Source of the DNA: Mytilus edulis
Lineage: Eukaryota > Mollusca > Bivalvia > Mytilida > Mytilidae
NCBI RefSeq assembly: GCF_963676685.1
Contig: NC_092348.1
Location: forward strand, 28,991,386-29,055,385
Direction: 5' to 3'
Length of the DNA: 64,000 bases
Below the pieces are notes generated by a model. It was not told the DNA's origin and did no database searches. It saw only the letters and a program-made list of their open reading frames with translations. Position numbers and translations under genes: made by a program. Below, piece by piece: positions 25,901 to 37,000 of the stretch; the first letter of the stretch is position 1; the number at the start of each line of letters is the position of its first letter.

Positions 25901-28900
25901 AGTAAAAAATCCTGCAGCGTTTTATGAGACTTAATTTTTTTTGAAATTCTGGCATAAAATGCAAGCCTGCATCTCATTTTTCAAATCATTGTGATTACAT
26001 ATGAGCTGGGTCATATAGAAATCTACCTTATGCAAATGAATACCAATACATCTGTTAACCATGTAGGCTGACAAAATCTCAACAGAAAGTCTGTTTGAAA
26101 ATTTGAGTTGTAATAAACACCCTACAAAACAGACCAAAAAAATCCTCTTTTTTTTGTCTTTTTCAAATGTTCCAAATTCAACAAAGTCTTTTATATTTAC
26201 ATGTGCATTTGCATTTGAATATAAAGGACACAGCTCTAATTTAATTATGTTTCAAACTGGATATTTCTGGTTCTGGACTCATTAAAGCTGCAAAATTTCA
26301 TACGTAACTAAGCACAACAAAACAGAAAATACAAACATTTATTTTTGTTCTCACTTACATTTCTTGATTTGATAGACATAGTGTTAGTTTTCAAGTCAAC
26401 ATCTGACTTCTCAATCACATAACAATCATCAGATATGCCAACCATCTGTTTTTAAATACCAAAATATTATGCATGTCAATATTTAAATAAATTAAAATCA
26501 GAATAGCTTTTTTTTTTACTAATAGAGTTCAATAATAATCTTTTAATAATATGCTAGCATACTCAGCAACTGTAACTGAAAATTAAAGTAATGCATTTAA
26601 TCAAGGTAAATAAAACCAGCTAGGGTTAAATGGACAATGCTTAGGTCAGTAGGAAATATTGGGAAAGCACCTGGTTTTACCAGGCAGTACTGGGCATTAT
26701 GAACTTTAAGAGGATTTAAATTATCAATAACAAATACAATATATAAAATAAATAAGAAGATTAATACTTATTTATAAGTTCACTTGTTTAATTTGATATC
26801 TTTTCTTTTTAAAGTGTAATTTGAGAATATATAAACTATTTAACTTGAATGCTTACTTTATTATGTGAACACATTTTTTAAATAAAGGTACATATATTAG
26901 CCTCCTAAAATTTTTAAGTTGATCTATCTTAATTTATCAAACATGAAGCCTAAGAAATAAAATTGGATTTGTTTTTATGTTTCAACTCCATGTAATGAAA
27001 ATCAAATGAAGGACTTTTCAACAATTTTTGTCCATTGCTTAAACAGCATAAAAGCTTACACAATTTCAGTCTATATACCACTTACTGTTTTTTTAGATTA
27101 TAACATATATTTCCTTTAATAATCTCTACAAGCATGTGTATAAATGCATCCCTTAGGCAAAATGTTTCAGTGTTTATTTACCGATATGATTGAAACATAA
27201 TTGTGTACACACTACACTTAAAAGCATTTGAATTCCTTAGGTAAATCTATATGAGCTAAAAAATAAAGTTACTATACACTTTTAAGATTCATCCCACTGT
27301 AAGTTGCTCCAAAATGATCTCATTTGACTCAAGAAATTCTTAATTTTCTTTTAACCTTTCAAGTCATTTATGCAATTTGCAATATAAATATTACCTTTTT
27401 AGCCCAGTTTGGTAGACCCCACTGAGTTGTCATAAGTCGATGTGTCTTTAAAACCCCTTTGTTATCAACCTTTCTGTCTAAAACATCAGTACCTATTACT
27501 GCAGGATTCAATGGATTAGGATATTTCTTCCATGCTGCCTGTACAATTGTGTCCCAACTGTGTCTATTAAACAAAACATATTATTAGGTACAAAATTGTA
27601 AAAACAAGTAATCTGAATTGCAACTACAATTCTGTTTTAATTTACATGAAACTTCAATTAACTTGTTGTATTGCTATTCTAACCAGTGAACTATTTCCAC
27701 AGATTAAAAGCAATATTGTAACCAGTAGAAGTTGTTGCTGCAAGCAATTATTATTATTATTGCTTGCTTTACAGCTCCTGTGAGCAAACAACCATTCATT
27801 CTGATGAAAGTTTCACAACTTCTAACAAACTATAATCATCTGGCAGCATAAATCCTTATTTACTGTAAATTAAATTATTGGGATGTTTTTATTATTGTGA
27901 AAAATGCGACAGGGTTATAATCCCAATAATTTCAACTTGCATTTTGAAATATTTTATATGATATAAACAGGTTTTTTTTGGTGAAAAAGTTAACATGTTT
28001 TTTGTGTTTGATTGTAAAAATTAGTTAGTTAGCTTTCCATTAAAAAAGGTTGAATGATTGAAATAATTTCAAAAATTATATTAAATATACATGATATAAG
28101 GGGAGACAACACTGTAAACATCTTGGTTTTTTGGCAGTGAAAATTGAAAACTTATTTGCAGCCACTGTAGCTCTTTTTGGAGCAGGAGACCGTGCTCTGA
28201 AACAAGATTTTTTTGAAAATTTCATACAGTTTTGATTACGTAAACTGTGCATGGATCATGTCTTATCAGCATTTGAACGGGTGATTTCCATCTTTTGAAA
28301 CGGCGACATTTCGTCGGGTGCCGGCTCTTATTGAAAACTCTGCCTTGAGAGATCACTCAATTTTTAAAATTTTCCATTTTTAAAAGGGCATAACTCTTAA
28401 AGTGACGCTACCAATATACAAACTTGATCTGTATTTTGTGGTAATAAGCATTGTGTACAAGTTTCATTTGGTTGAGGCAAACTCAAGTTAAAGAATGGAA
28501 ACCAATTTTGGGACATACATACGTTCGCAAGTACAGATGGCCAAGGGTTATAGATAAAACTTAATGCTCCCTCCTCCAAGGCGAGGGCATAATCATGAAT
28601 TTTCCAGTACATTTCCTATGCAACAAGGGTGTTCAGTAGATGAAACATATATTTAAAAAAAAAAAAAAATGAAAAAATTGAGGGCCGAATCATGTAGATC
28701 CAAGACTGTCAGTGGGCTTAAGAGGCAACAAAGAGGCGCATCCATTTTAGATGGGCAAATATTCACTGTTTGATATTAAAGGGACAAGCTCTGACGTTCC
28801 ACGGCACCAACTTGCCTGTTGAACGTTAGTCATCTCAGACTAGGGTAACACTTCATGCCCCTCCTACATAGGACTAGGATATAAAATCAGCTGAAATCAT

Positions 28901-31411
28901 TGTATACACCTTATCGCTAATCCAGGTGATACAGGACGTAACAGACATACTGCCATGACGTCCATAGGATGAAACGACCATACCCCGAAAAGATGAAACA
29001 GCCATAGTACAAAAACAGCCAGACTTTGTAAAGACGTATGGTCCATGTTTTTTTTTTTTTTTTATAGATGTTATACATGAAATATTTTGATACTTATAGA
29101 TGGTTATTATAAGTTTTTAATAAACTATACTGTTTTTACATTATTTATCATGTTTAATTTTGTTATATCATTTGTTTACGCATTATACATGTATATATAA
29201 ATATATATATAACATAGGAATGTGTTTGATCTAATAAAATATTAAAATATATATATCATTTTGTTTTCTGAATGATTTTTTGATATCTTGCGCATAACAA
29301 ACAGAACAAAATGCACAAATATGAATGACTCAAAGGTTCCAACCCTACAAGTAAGACGCATCAGCACAATGGCACTTGAGACTTATAAAATTTTAAATAA
29401 TTTGGCTCCTGTATGTTTACAAAATTTACTCCAAATTAAACACACTAAATATTCTTTTAGATACAGTAATATTTTTGAAATACCACAGCTAAGAACTACC
29501 ACATATGGAAAAAAATCTTTTAGTTTTGCTGCTGCTTCTTTATGGAATAGTTTACCAGACCATTTCAGGCATGTCAGGTGGTTGTCGCTTTGACATATTC
29601 ACCATTTCCTTTCTCAATTTTATGTCAGGACTGTTAACAGCTTCTCACATTTTAAGAGTCTTGTTCAGTCCTGGAGTGGAACAGAATGTTTTTGCTCTGC
29701 CTGTAGATAATTTGTGTTACAATATTTATGCTTTTTAAGCTGCATTAACAGCTTGCATTGCAACTGAAATTTTGTTTTTTTACATTTCAAAATTTGAAAG
29801 ATTTGAAATTTATACTTTATAAATCATAAATTATTTAAAAAATAATGTCTTGGAAGTGTGGCCGTCACGTCTCGAAAGCAATATAGGTCGACCCCAGAAT
29901 CTGTCCCACTCAAACTATTGTCTTACAACAATCACTTTTCCATGAACCTGAGTGATGTTCAGTTATGGCCGACAAATAGCAATTCTTCTTCTTTAAGTTT
30001 TCCATCTGAATAAAGATGATTAATAACTGATGCATACGTGGCCTATTTCTTAAAATTAAGTTATAGGCACTGGCTACGGTTACATGGAAATGTAACAATA
30101 ATAAAAATATTATTGTTACATTGGAGACTAAATGCCGGAATGCATGGTTGGGTAAGGACCTGTTTAATTACGAATGTAACAATAATTATTGAGGCTACGG
30201 TTACATTGCGTTATTGTTACATGAAAAAAAGCAATGTACGATGGGACTAGTAATATATGTACTAAATAATAAAAGTTGAGGACATTTATTACATACATTT
30301 ATAACATACAATTTATTTACTGTAATTTTTTATTTACAATGACAATTTCTACAAATCCAGTAAGTTGTTTTTAAAGTCCGACACATTTTTGATGAACGAA
30401 ATTACGTCCTCCACGGATACGTGTACTGATGATACACAATTTCTTAGTATTCAAGTTACAGTTAGCAAACTTTGCTTTTGATTATCAATTTGCGTCAAGT
30501 TATAAAGCTGTATGAAATGTATGTCTTGATTTCGTTTAAAACGCATCCCAAGTTTTATTTTTTTCACCTTAAACAAAATTGGTCCAAAGTATAATGACAG
30601 TAATAAGAGTAGGTGTGCAGTTAAATACTTTTAAAAAGTGAAACCATTGAACTATATTTTTCGCCTTTGACAGTCACACTCCTAATCTTGAGTAGTATCT
30701 TTAAGAACATCAAAACCATCAATACGTAGTAAAACTATTCAAGTTGTACACCATTTGTTGAATAATAATATTTTATTATTTATCAGTATTTAATTACAAG
30801 TATTGTTTAGTACATATGAAAGAATGAAGCAATACAACTATAGAAGATTTAAGTTTAATCAATCTAGCGTACATTGCTGTTTTTCATGTAACAATAACGT
30901 AATGTAACCGTAGCCTCAGTAATTATTGTTACATTTGTAATTAATCGGTTCCTCACCCAACTTTGCATTCCGGCAATTAGTCTCCAATGTAACAATAATA
31001 TTTTTATTATTGTTACATTTCCATGTAACCGTAGCCAGTGCCTAAGTTATATAATGAGGTGTATTAGGGCAGGAAGATGTAAAGAATAGGCAGGTGGAGT
31101 CAATATTGGCAGAGGGTGCACAAAAACTTACATAAATTCATAATAACAAATTGTAAAGAAAGGACAAGAGTGAGCTTCTTTAATTTAAGGACAACATTGA
31201 CATTTAAGTTTAAACTTTTATCATGAAACATTGACGATTTAAAATTGCATAAACTAAAAAAATATACATGTTGCAAAAACGTGACCAATACCGGCCTGAA
31301 GGTCTTACGCAATCTGAATTATTCTGATAAAAGATCAATGGAACTCCAAACTATTTTATGGTTAACACATTCTACTTACTCGAAAGTGTGTTCGGACGTC
31401 CAAATTTTCAT
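22958..31411 (-). CDS. PRELID3B: PRELI domain protein, PRELID3B (SLMO2)-like, complete
   Basis: Minus-strand coding exons: 31380-31411 (ATG at 31411, MKIWTSEHTF), 27395-27563, then 26359-26445 or 25761-25847 (homologous alternatives), 24447-24517, 23508-23610 and 22958-23101 (stop at 22958-22960). All have GT-AG borders and matching phase. Using one alternative exon gives 201 residues, close to the roughly 194 of vertebrate SLMO2. Family landmarks are in order: KYPNPLNPAVIGTDVLDRKV, LMTTQWGLPNW, an EHSxVDP-type segment, LVTIDEKLVYATHPDD, VNIKGVPLSSYLENMIT and a C-terminal helix with EGLEWVVRKI. Family role: with TRIAP1, a lipid-transfer protein of the mitochondrial intermembrane space (PRELID3B moves phosphatidylserine). 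Intron 1 (3.8 kb) hosts a LINE remnant and a Mutator-like element. Confidence 0.93.
25491..25511. repeat. TA dinucleotide microsatellite
   Basis: About ten TA repeats inside a PRELID3B intron. Confidence 0.9.
25761..25847 (-). CDS. PRELID3B: PRELID3B alternative exon B (87 nt, 29 codons)
   Basis: Acceptor CATTAG, donor GTAAGT, phase 0 at both ends. Encodes ILGQDENAYGSEHSEVDP and an AKTMTLKSKN end. The EHSxVDP...KTM.LKS.N pattern is the vertebrate PRELID3 consensus for this stretch of the lipid-binding beta sheet. It lies 511 bp downstream (gene sense) of exon A. Confidence 0.88.
26359..26445 (-). CDS. PRELID3B: PRELID3B alternative exon A (87 nt, 29 codons)
   Basis: Bordered by AAAACAG on the acceptor side and GTAAGT on the donor side. 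Phase 0 at both ends. Encodes MVGISDDCYVIEKS followed by a DVD...TNTMSIKSRN end. It aligns along its full length with exon B (12 of 29 identical: G3, Y9, E12, S14, V16, D17, K19, T22, M23, K26, S27, N29). It is less like the vertebrate consensus than exon B, lacking the H of EHS and the P after VD. Confidence 0.85.
29288..29712 (+). pseudogene. Remnant of a non-LTR retrotransposon ORF2 C-terminus
   Basis: The frame encodes VRRISTMALETYKILNNLAP, then FRYSNIFEIPQLRTTTYGKK and AAASLWNSLPDHFRHV. This is the typical tail of LINE reverse-transcriptase proteins in marine invertebrates (MALETxKILNxxAP ... LWNSLPxxFR). The frame breaks near 29580. The usual ending FKSLVQSWSG...CFCSAC resumes at about 29660-29712 in another frame, after an extra stretch of about 70 bp. 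No reverse transcriptase core is present, so this is a dead 5'-truncated copy. Confidence 0.75.
30066..31042. mobile_element. Mutator-like non-autonomous element, 977 bp, long TIRs, 9-bp target duplication
   Basis: The left arm from 30066 (GGCACTGGCTACGGTTACAT) is matched by an inverted right arm ending at 31042. The arms run about 175 bp with few differences. The direct flank TAAGTTATA occurs at 30057-30065 and 31043-31051. Long TIRs with a 9-bp duplication are characteristic of MULEs. Each arm contains a smaller palindrome built on TGTAACAATAAT/ATTATTGTTACA. The interior (about 30241-30867) has no coding region. Confidence 0.85.
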
Positions 31412-32955
31412 TTTGATTGGTTTATAAATGTATGAAATAATGCAATAAATACAGATGCGTATTCACGTGTTGTTGATGTCAAGGTTGTCAATTCAGGACC
31501 TTGTCACAACTAAACAAAAAGACCGGATAAGCATACGATATGATACATTCCTCCTAAGCATAAAATAGGAAGGGGGAAAAGTGTACAAATTAAAAAAATT
31601 AATGCATATATCTTAAATTCATCTCTTAACATGAAATGACTCATAAATTTAACATTTTCAAATGTCGAAATAAGCGAGTTTTAGAATTGCGTATGAATAT
31701 GAATATTTACTTTTGTGAAACATTTTCTGATTTGTTAAATTTATACCGGATATTAAATGATTGACGAATTAAATTCGTGGTTCTTTTTCGCATAGGTATG
31801 CTGTTCCTAGCAACATTTATCCACAATGGAGTTTTGAATCAACATCTTATTGGTTGAACAGTATATTTTGATCGAGTACAGGTAGTTGCTTTGATATACT
31901 CGTATCTTTCATTAGTATTCATATTCTTTTTAATTCATACGTAATGTAACACGAATTAATGTACATAAAATTGAGATTCTCAGAATGGAAATGGGGAAAA
32001 TTATGCATATCATAACATCAGTATGTCGGTATCTAAATTTTGCTCTCACTAATGAACACTATACACCTAATCACCATTTAGAAATCTGCGCCACTTGAAC
32101 TATTGACGTCATACATCAATTACTTTTCCATTGTCATGCAGAAATTTTGTATTATTGCGTCAAAATCTGGGGGATGGAAACATGATGTCTATGACTATGT
32201 CATTGGCATTAAGCAAGTTTGGTTGTTTCGGCCATGTACCACTTTAGTCCGAGATTACTCTGACGTCCAACGGCTGTTTTGCCAGACAAGCTGGGGCCGT
32301 GGGACGTCAGAGCTCGTCCCATATCAAAAAGTGGATATTTGCTCACACCGAACAACAAGCTATAAAGGGCCCCAAAATTACTAGTGTAAAACCATTCAAA
32401 CGGGAAAACCAACAGTCTAATCTATATAAACAAAAAGAGAAACGAGAAACACGTATATATTACATAAACAAACGACAACTACTGTACATCAGATTCCTGA
32501 CTTAGGACAGGTGCAAACTATTTTGGAATTTTCCACACTTGAACTATTGGCATCATCAACAAACACTTTTCCTGTGGCATTGTGATATCAGACATTTTCT
32601 ATTGTGATGTCAAAATTTTAAAGTCAAGTTATGGTGGACCAATAGTGATTAGGTGCAGAAGTGCATTTTCCAGTACATTATGTCACGATTCTCATGATAT
32701 CACATCAAAATAAGAACTGGTTGTTCAATGATGTCAATTACTCTGAATAATATATGGTCAACTGGTGTAACAAATTCAGTGAGTATTCAAGAATTAATAT
32801 TCAAATCATGTTGCCATTCCCATTTAGCGATTTGATGGGCTTATGTATCCCACATTGTTATGAAATATTTATTTTACAGCAAAATGTGTTGTAATGTTCA
32901 GAGGGATTACAAATTTTATTACTAGAATGTTTTTACTTTCATCAATTTAGTAAAA
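31412..32955. promoter_or_regulatory. Head-to-head intergenic region between PRELID3B (-) and HYDIN (+)
   Basis: PRELID3B starts at 31411 going left and the first HYDIN coding exon starts at 32956 going right. Promoter elements cannot be named with confidence. The HYDIN ATG sits 5 bp after a good acceptor (TTTCATCAATTTAG), so an untranslated 5' exon probably lies in this interval. The right half is partly filled by repeats (32090-32620). Confidence 0.45.
32090..32616. repeat. Direct repeat flanking a dispersed repeat fragment
   Basis: The segment from 32090 (CCACTTGAACTATTGACGTC ... GCGTCAAAAT) recurs at about 32533 (ACACTTGAACTATTGGCATC ... GATGTCAAAAT). Between them is a piece (32330-32520) with GCTCACACCGAACAACAAGC and GACTTAGGACAGGTGCAAAC. 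This is related to the repeats at 37700-37895 and 60131-60480. Confidence 0.6.
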
Positions 32956-34032
32956 ATGCCCCTTGGGCCATTTGGAGAGGTGGTGGGGACCACCAACACC
33001 CTAGAGGCTCTTGGTCCAGATGCTGCCAATTATAAAAGTAAAGTGATTGCTCCAAGAAATCCAAAACTGCTGAAGGGAGATGAAGAAGAAAACAAGGTAT
33101 TAATATCATATATGAATGAGAAGCATCCCTTAACTGTTATTGGCTCTGGACATCAAGCCCATTTCTAAAAATGTCAAAATCATCAAATTCATAAGTGAAA
33201 TGAACACAAATTTTTAACTTGCTTTCAAAGAAATGACCCAGTACTGGCAGTAGCTTTTATAATCAATTATTATATTTCCTTAAAATCATGTGTAATATTT
33301 TTTATGGCCCCGAGGTTTAGTGATATGTGAAGCAAAACATTTAATTGAATAATGAACAAAATACACTCAAAATTATGTTGAAATATTTTTGTCTCTATTT
33401 ACATTGTATTTCTAATTGTATTTTTGTTAGTACTTAATTATCATTATTTGTATGAAAATGTTATTTTTGTAAGTATGAAAATGTAACAATATTTTTTTAA
33501 AAGAATTTACTACTTAAATTTATTTGTAGATGACACCTAGTCAGTTTATGTTTGACATGCAGATGGACACAGAGCAAAAGTTGGCTAATACTCATACCAT
33601 GAAAATTCCAAGGAAAGTTGAACTACTTGACATGGCCGACACAAGTCTTCAAAAGGTAGCGAGCATACACACATAAAACACCTTATCCAATTAAAATTTT
33701 CTTTATCAAAAGTATCTGAAACAAATGATTGTTTTTGTGATCTTCTATTTAACAAAATATTCAGAAACAAATTTGATAATATCAGAAGTATTTTGCTATA
33801 TGGAATATATTAGTTTCTAACCATAGATAAACTCCCTTAGTTCTCAGTCCAAAGGCTTCAAGGTTTGATTTGAATTGAAAAGTGTAAGCATGAAAACAAA
33901 GGAGCTGGGTACTATCAGCCTTGATATACATGTACTAGATAATTAAGCATTAATCAAAGTATATTTGAATACTAATGAATTAACTTTTATTGGCCATTGT
34001 TGCAGAAAGATGGTAATGTTTCTAAGCCAACG
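32956..34032 (+). CDS. HYDIN: HYDIN exons 1-3: N-terminal segment, residues 1-98
   Basis: Exons 32956-33096, 33530-33655 and 34006-34032, all phase 0. The ATG at 32956 (MPLGPFGEVV) is chosen because it follows a splice acceptor by 5 bp and opens the frame. Exon 2 has the conserved TPSQFMFDMQMDTEQKLANT and LLDMADTS. Exon 3 is a 27-nt microexon (KDGNVSKPT) with no counterpart in vertebrate HYDIN, where the flanking residues QK and FS are adjacent. Confidence 0.88.
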
Positions 34033-37000
34033 GTAAATTAAACTTGTTGTTTCATTATATACAATATTCATTATTTAAAGTGTTAATTTTGCATGTTTAT
34101 AAGGATTTACTTATTTTATTTGTTTATATTTTAATGTTAAATTAAGGCATTACAATTTAAATTATCAGTATAAAATCAGTTATGTCATTATTTAAAGATC
34201 TTATTTTCCAATGAGAATAACATTTTAATTTAAAATGAAATTTACTAAAAAATAATTTCTCTTGGCAAAACCATGTTTGCCTCTTTTTTTCCAATTCTGT
34301 CATTTTTCATTATTTATCATCAACAAATAAAACAAAAGATCTTTTTTAGGTTTTGTTATGGACATGATTGATTTTGTATCATTTTTTAATTGTTTTGACT
34401 TGTATTTTAACTTTGCAATTCTGATTTGGTCACATCCCGAAAGATATAGGCAGACTTTTCCAAAAAAAAAAAAATGCCTGGTGTTCACTGAAAAAAATCA
34501 GCTTGTCATCACAATTTTTCTATTGCCTAATACCAAATTTTAGTTGGTCTTTGCAAAATTTTGGTGTTCAAAACCTTCCAACCAGCTTTTTTTCCAAGAA
34601 CCTTGTTTAAGTGTTTACCATTGCAACTCCTAGCAGATGTTTAAATAGCTCTTAGAAAAATCCAAGTCAAAAGTAAATTATTCTATTTAAGAATAATTTT
34701 TAAAGCTAATCTAACAAAAAATCAAGCCATTTGATTAATGAGAAATTTTGCATATAAAAGTGGTTTTATTTCATTTACATTGTAATGCAACAAAATTTAT
34801 CTATTGTGAAGAAAAATTGAATCATGAATTGCAGTATTGTATTCCTTACAACTATACATTTTCCTAGCATTGAAAACAAATCATCAAGTACATTTGCATA
34901 AATCTCATTAAGGTTATTGTAACTTAAGATTGTTTGCACCATATACAAATATTTCTGTGCTTGCGATAAATTAGTCAGTTGCTGTTAGCAAGAAAGTTTT
35001 TGACAGTTAAACCTGTTTGTATTTTCAGTTTTCACAAGTGAATATTGATGAACCAATGTTCCAACCATATCCATCAGAAGTAACATTCCAGAATTTTGAA
35101 CCTTATCAAGTATATGAAGTACCTTTGATCCTTAGAAACAATGATAAGGTATGTATAGGCAGAAAAGTGTAGTTATGATCAATGGCTTAGGTGATGATTA
35201 GTTTCAATAGGGAAGAAAGAAACCCAACAGAATAAAACTTTTTGTCTCTGAAACCTCAAGTTAATATACATTAATTTAATGTTATATGCAAGCTGAGTTG
35301 ATGCATATCATTTTATAGCAAAAGTTTAAAGGTAATCTGAATTTATTAGGTCATGGAGACTAAAATGATAAATTATATTACATTAAAATATCTTCTTCTA
35401 CTGTTTGACTCATCATGGCCAAAAATGAAGTGAGTAGAGTCAAATGGCTGCCATGAAATTTTTTTTTGAACAACTAAAATAAGAAGATGTAAATACTGGT
35501 GACCTTCATGAATTAGGAAATATTATTAGTACAATGTATTGAACTTTGATATAACTAATTTTAATAGTCATGCAGGCACACAATAGTTAGTACTAACCAT
35601 TTTACAACATAACATTATTAATGGACAGGTAATGTTTTGTTTTTTTAGGTACCTAGATTAGTAAAGGTAACACAAGCAGATTCCCCATACTTCAAAGTAA
35701 TCAGTCCACATGATGTAGGACATAAAGTTGGACCAGGACTCCCAACAACATTCAGAATCCAGTTTAAACCAGAAGAAAAGAAGGTAATTTTATTATTTTT
35801 ATGATTAAAAAAATCATTCATTTTATTATGATGACAATATGATAAATTGTTATATGCAACTAAAATAATGTTTTTTTTTCTTTTTTAAATTTTGGATTTG
35901 ATTGTTAATAATCATTTCAACAATTTTTTCAAGTGCGTTCAAAGATATTATGACAACAGTATGAGAGTAAACAAATAATAATGAAATGAACTTTGATTTT
36001 ATATGATTTAGGATTACAACCATGAGCTAGTATGCATAACAGAAAGAGAGAAGTTTGTGGTACCAGTCAGAGCTATAGGATCCAGAGCTGTCTTAGATTT
36101 CACAGACAACATCCACTTCCCACCTGGACCTGTTAAATATGCCCACTCTAGGACATACCTAGTTAGAAACATTGGAAACATGGAAGCCAAGTTTACACTG
36201 TCTACTGAAAAGTAGGAATTCTTTATCATTTTGAAACCATTTTTCAATGGGATATTATCATGAACCTAAAGTTGATATTGTTTATAGCAAAAGCTACATT
36301 CAATAAAAACATCAATTATTTTACAATTCTGTTTTAAAGATGCAATTCTGTTTTCCATACAACATGACTTTTTAAATGGTTTATTTCACCAATTAATAAC
36401 ATAAGCATTAGTATGTCAAATACTATATCCGCTGGTACCTGTTATGATGTCATGATAGTATGAATGTATTGGCAGATTTTCTGTAAGCATTTTCTGTATA
36501 TTTTTGTTCACGATTCTGTTAAATATAAGTATTTTGCACATTCTGTTTTTGTACTTCAGACCCTTCTCAGTGACACCAGAAATAGGAACATTACCTGTTC
36601 AGGAGAGTATGCAAGTAACAGTAGAATATAATCCACAAAAAACAGGGGACCACAACTCTGAACTGGTTGTTAGCTATGATACAGGTAAGATTACAGAATA
36701 TTATAGACAGAACGTCAGAAGACACCATTTTATATTATTCAAAGGAACTGTTTGTATCTTTACAATAGAAGTGGGTATATTCGTTTAACTCCCTCTTCAA
36801 TTTTCCTTAACAAGTTCTGTATAAAACTATTTCACCATGAGTTTTTTTCCTGGATGGACAGTCACTGAGGTACACATATATTAGCTTAATTTATAATCAT
36901 ATTCCATGATTTATTTGCCAAGAACTAAATGTCTGTCTTCATTAATCACAGGTTTGTAAAAAGAAAAAGTTTTGAAACTTGACTGGCTCATAACCCTCCA

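Larger units (their letters stand above)
27564..31379 (-). other. PRELID3B intron 1 (3.8 kb)
   Basis: Minus-strand donor GTAAGT at 31379 and acceptor AATAG at 27564. It holds the LINE remnant and the long-TIR element listed separately. There is also a GC-richer block (about 28680-29040) that I do not recognise, and a repeat-like block at 28380-28620 (AAAGGGCATAACTCTTAAAG). Confidence 0.8.

Noticed and set aside
28397..28612. Minus-strand frame of 71 codons in PRELID3B intron 1
   Set aside because: It lies in a repeat-like non-coding block with no splice signals linking it to the gene.
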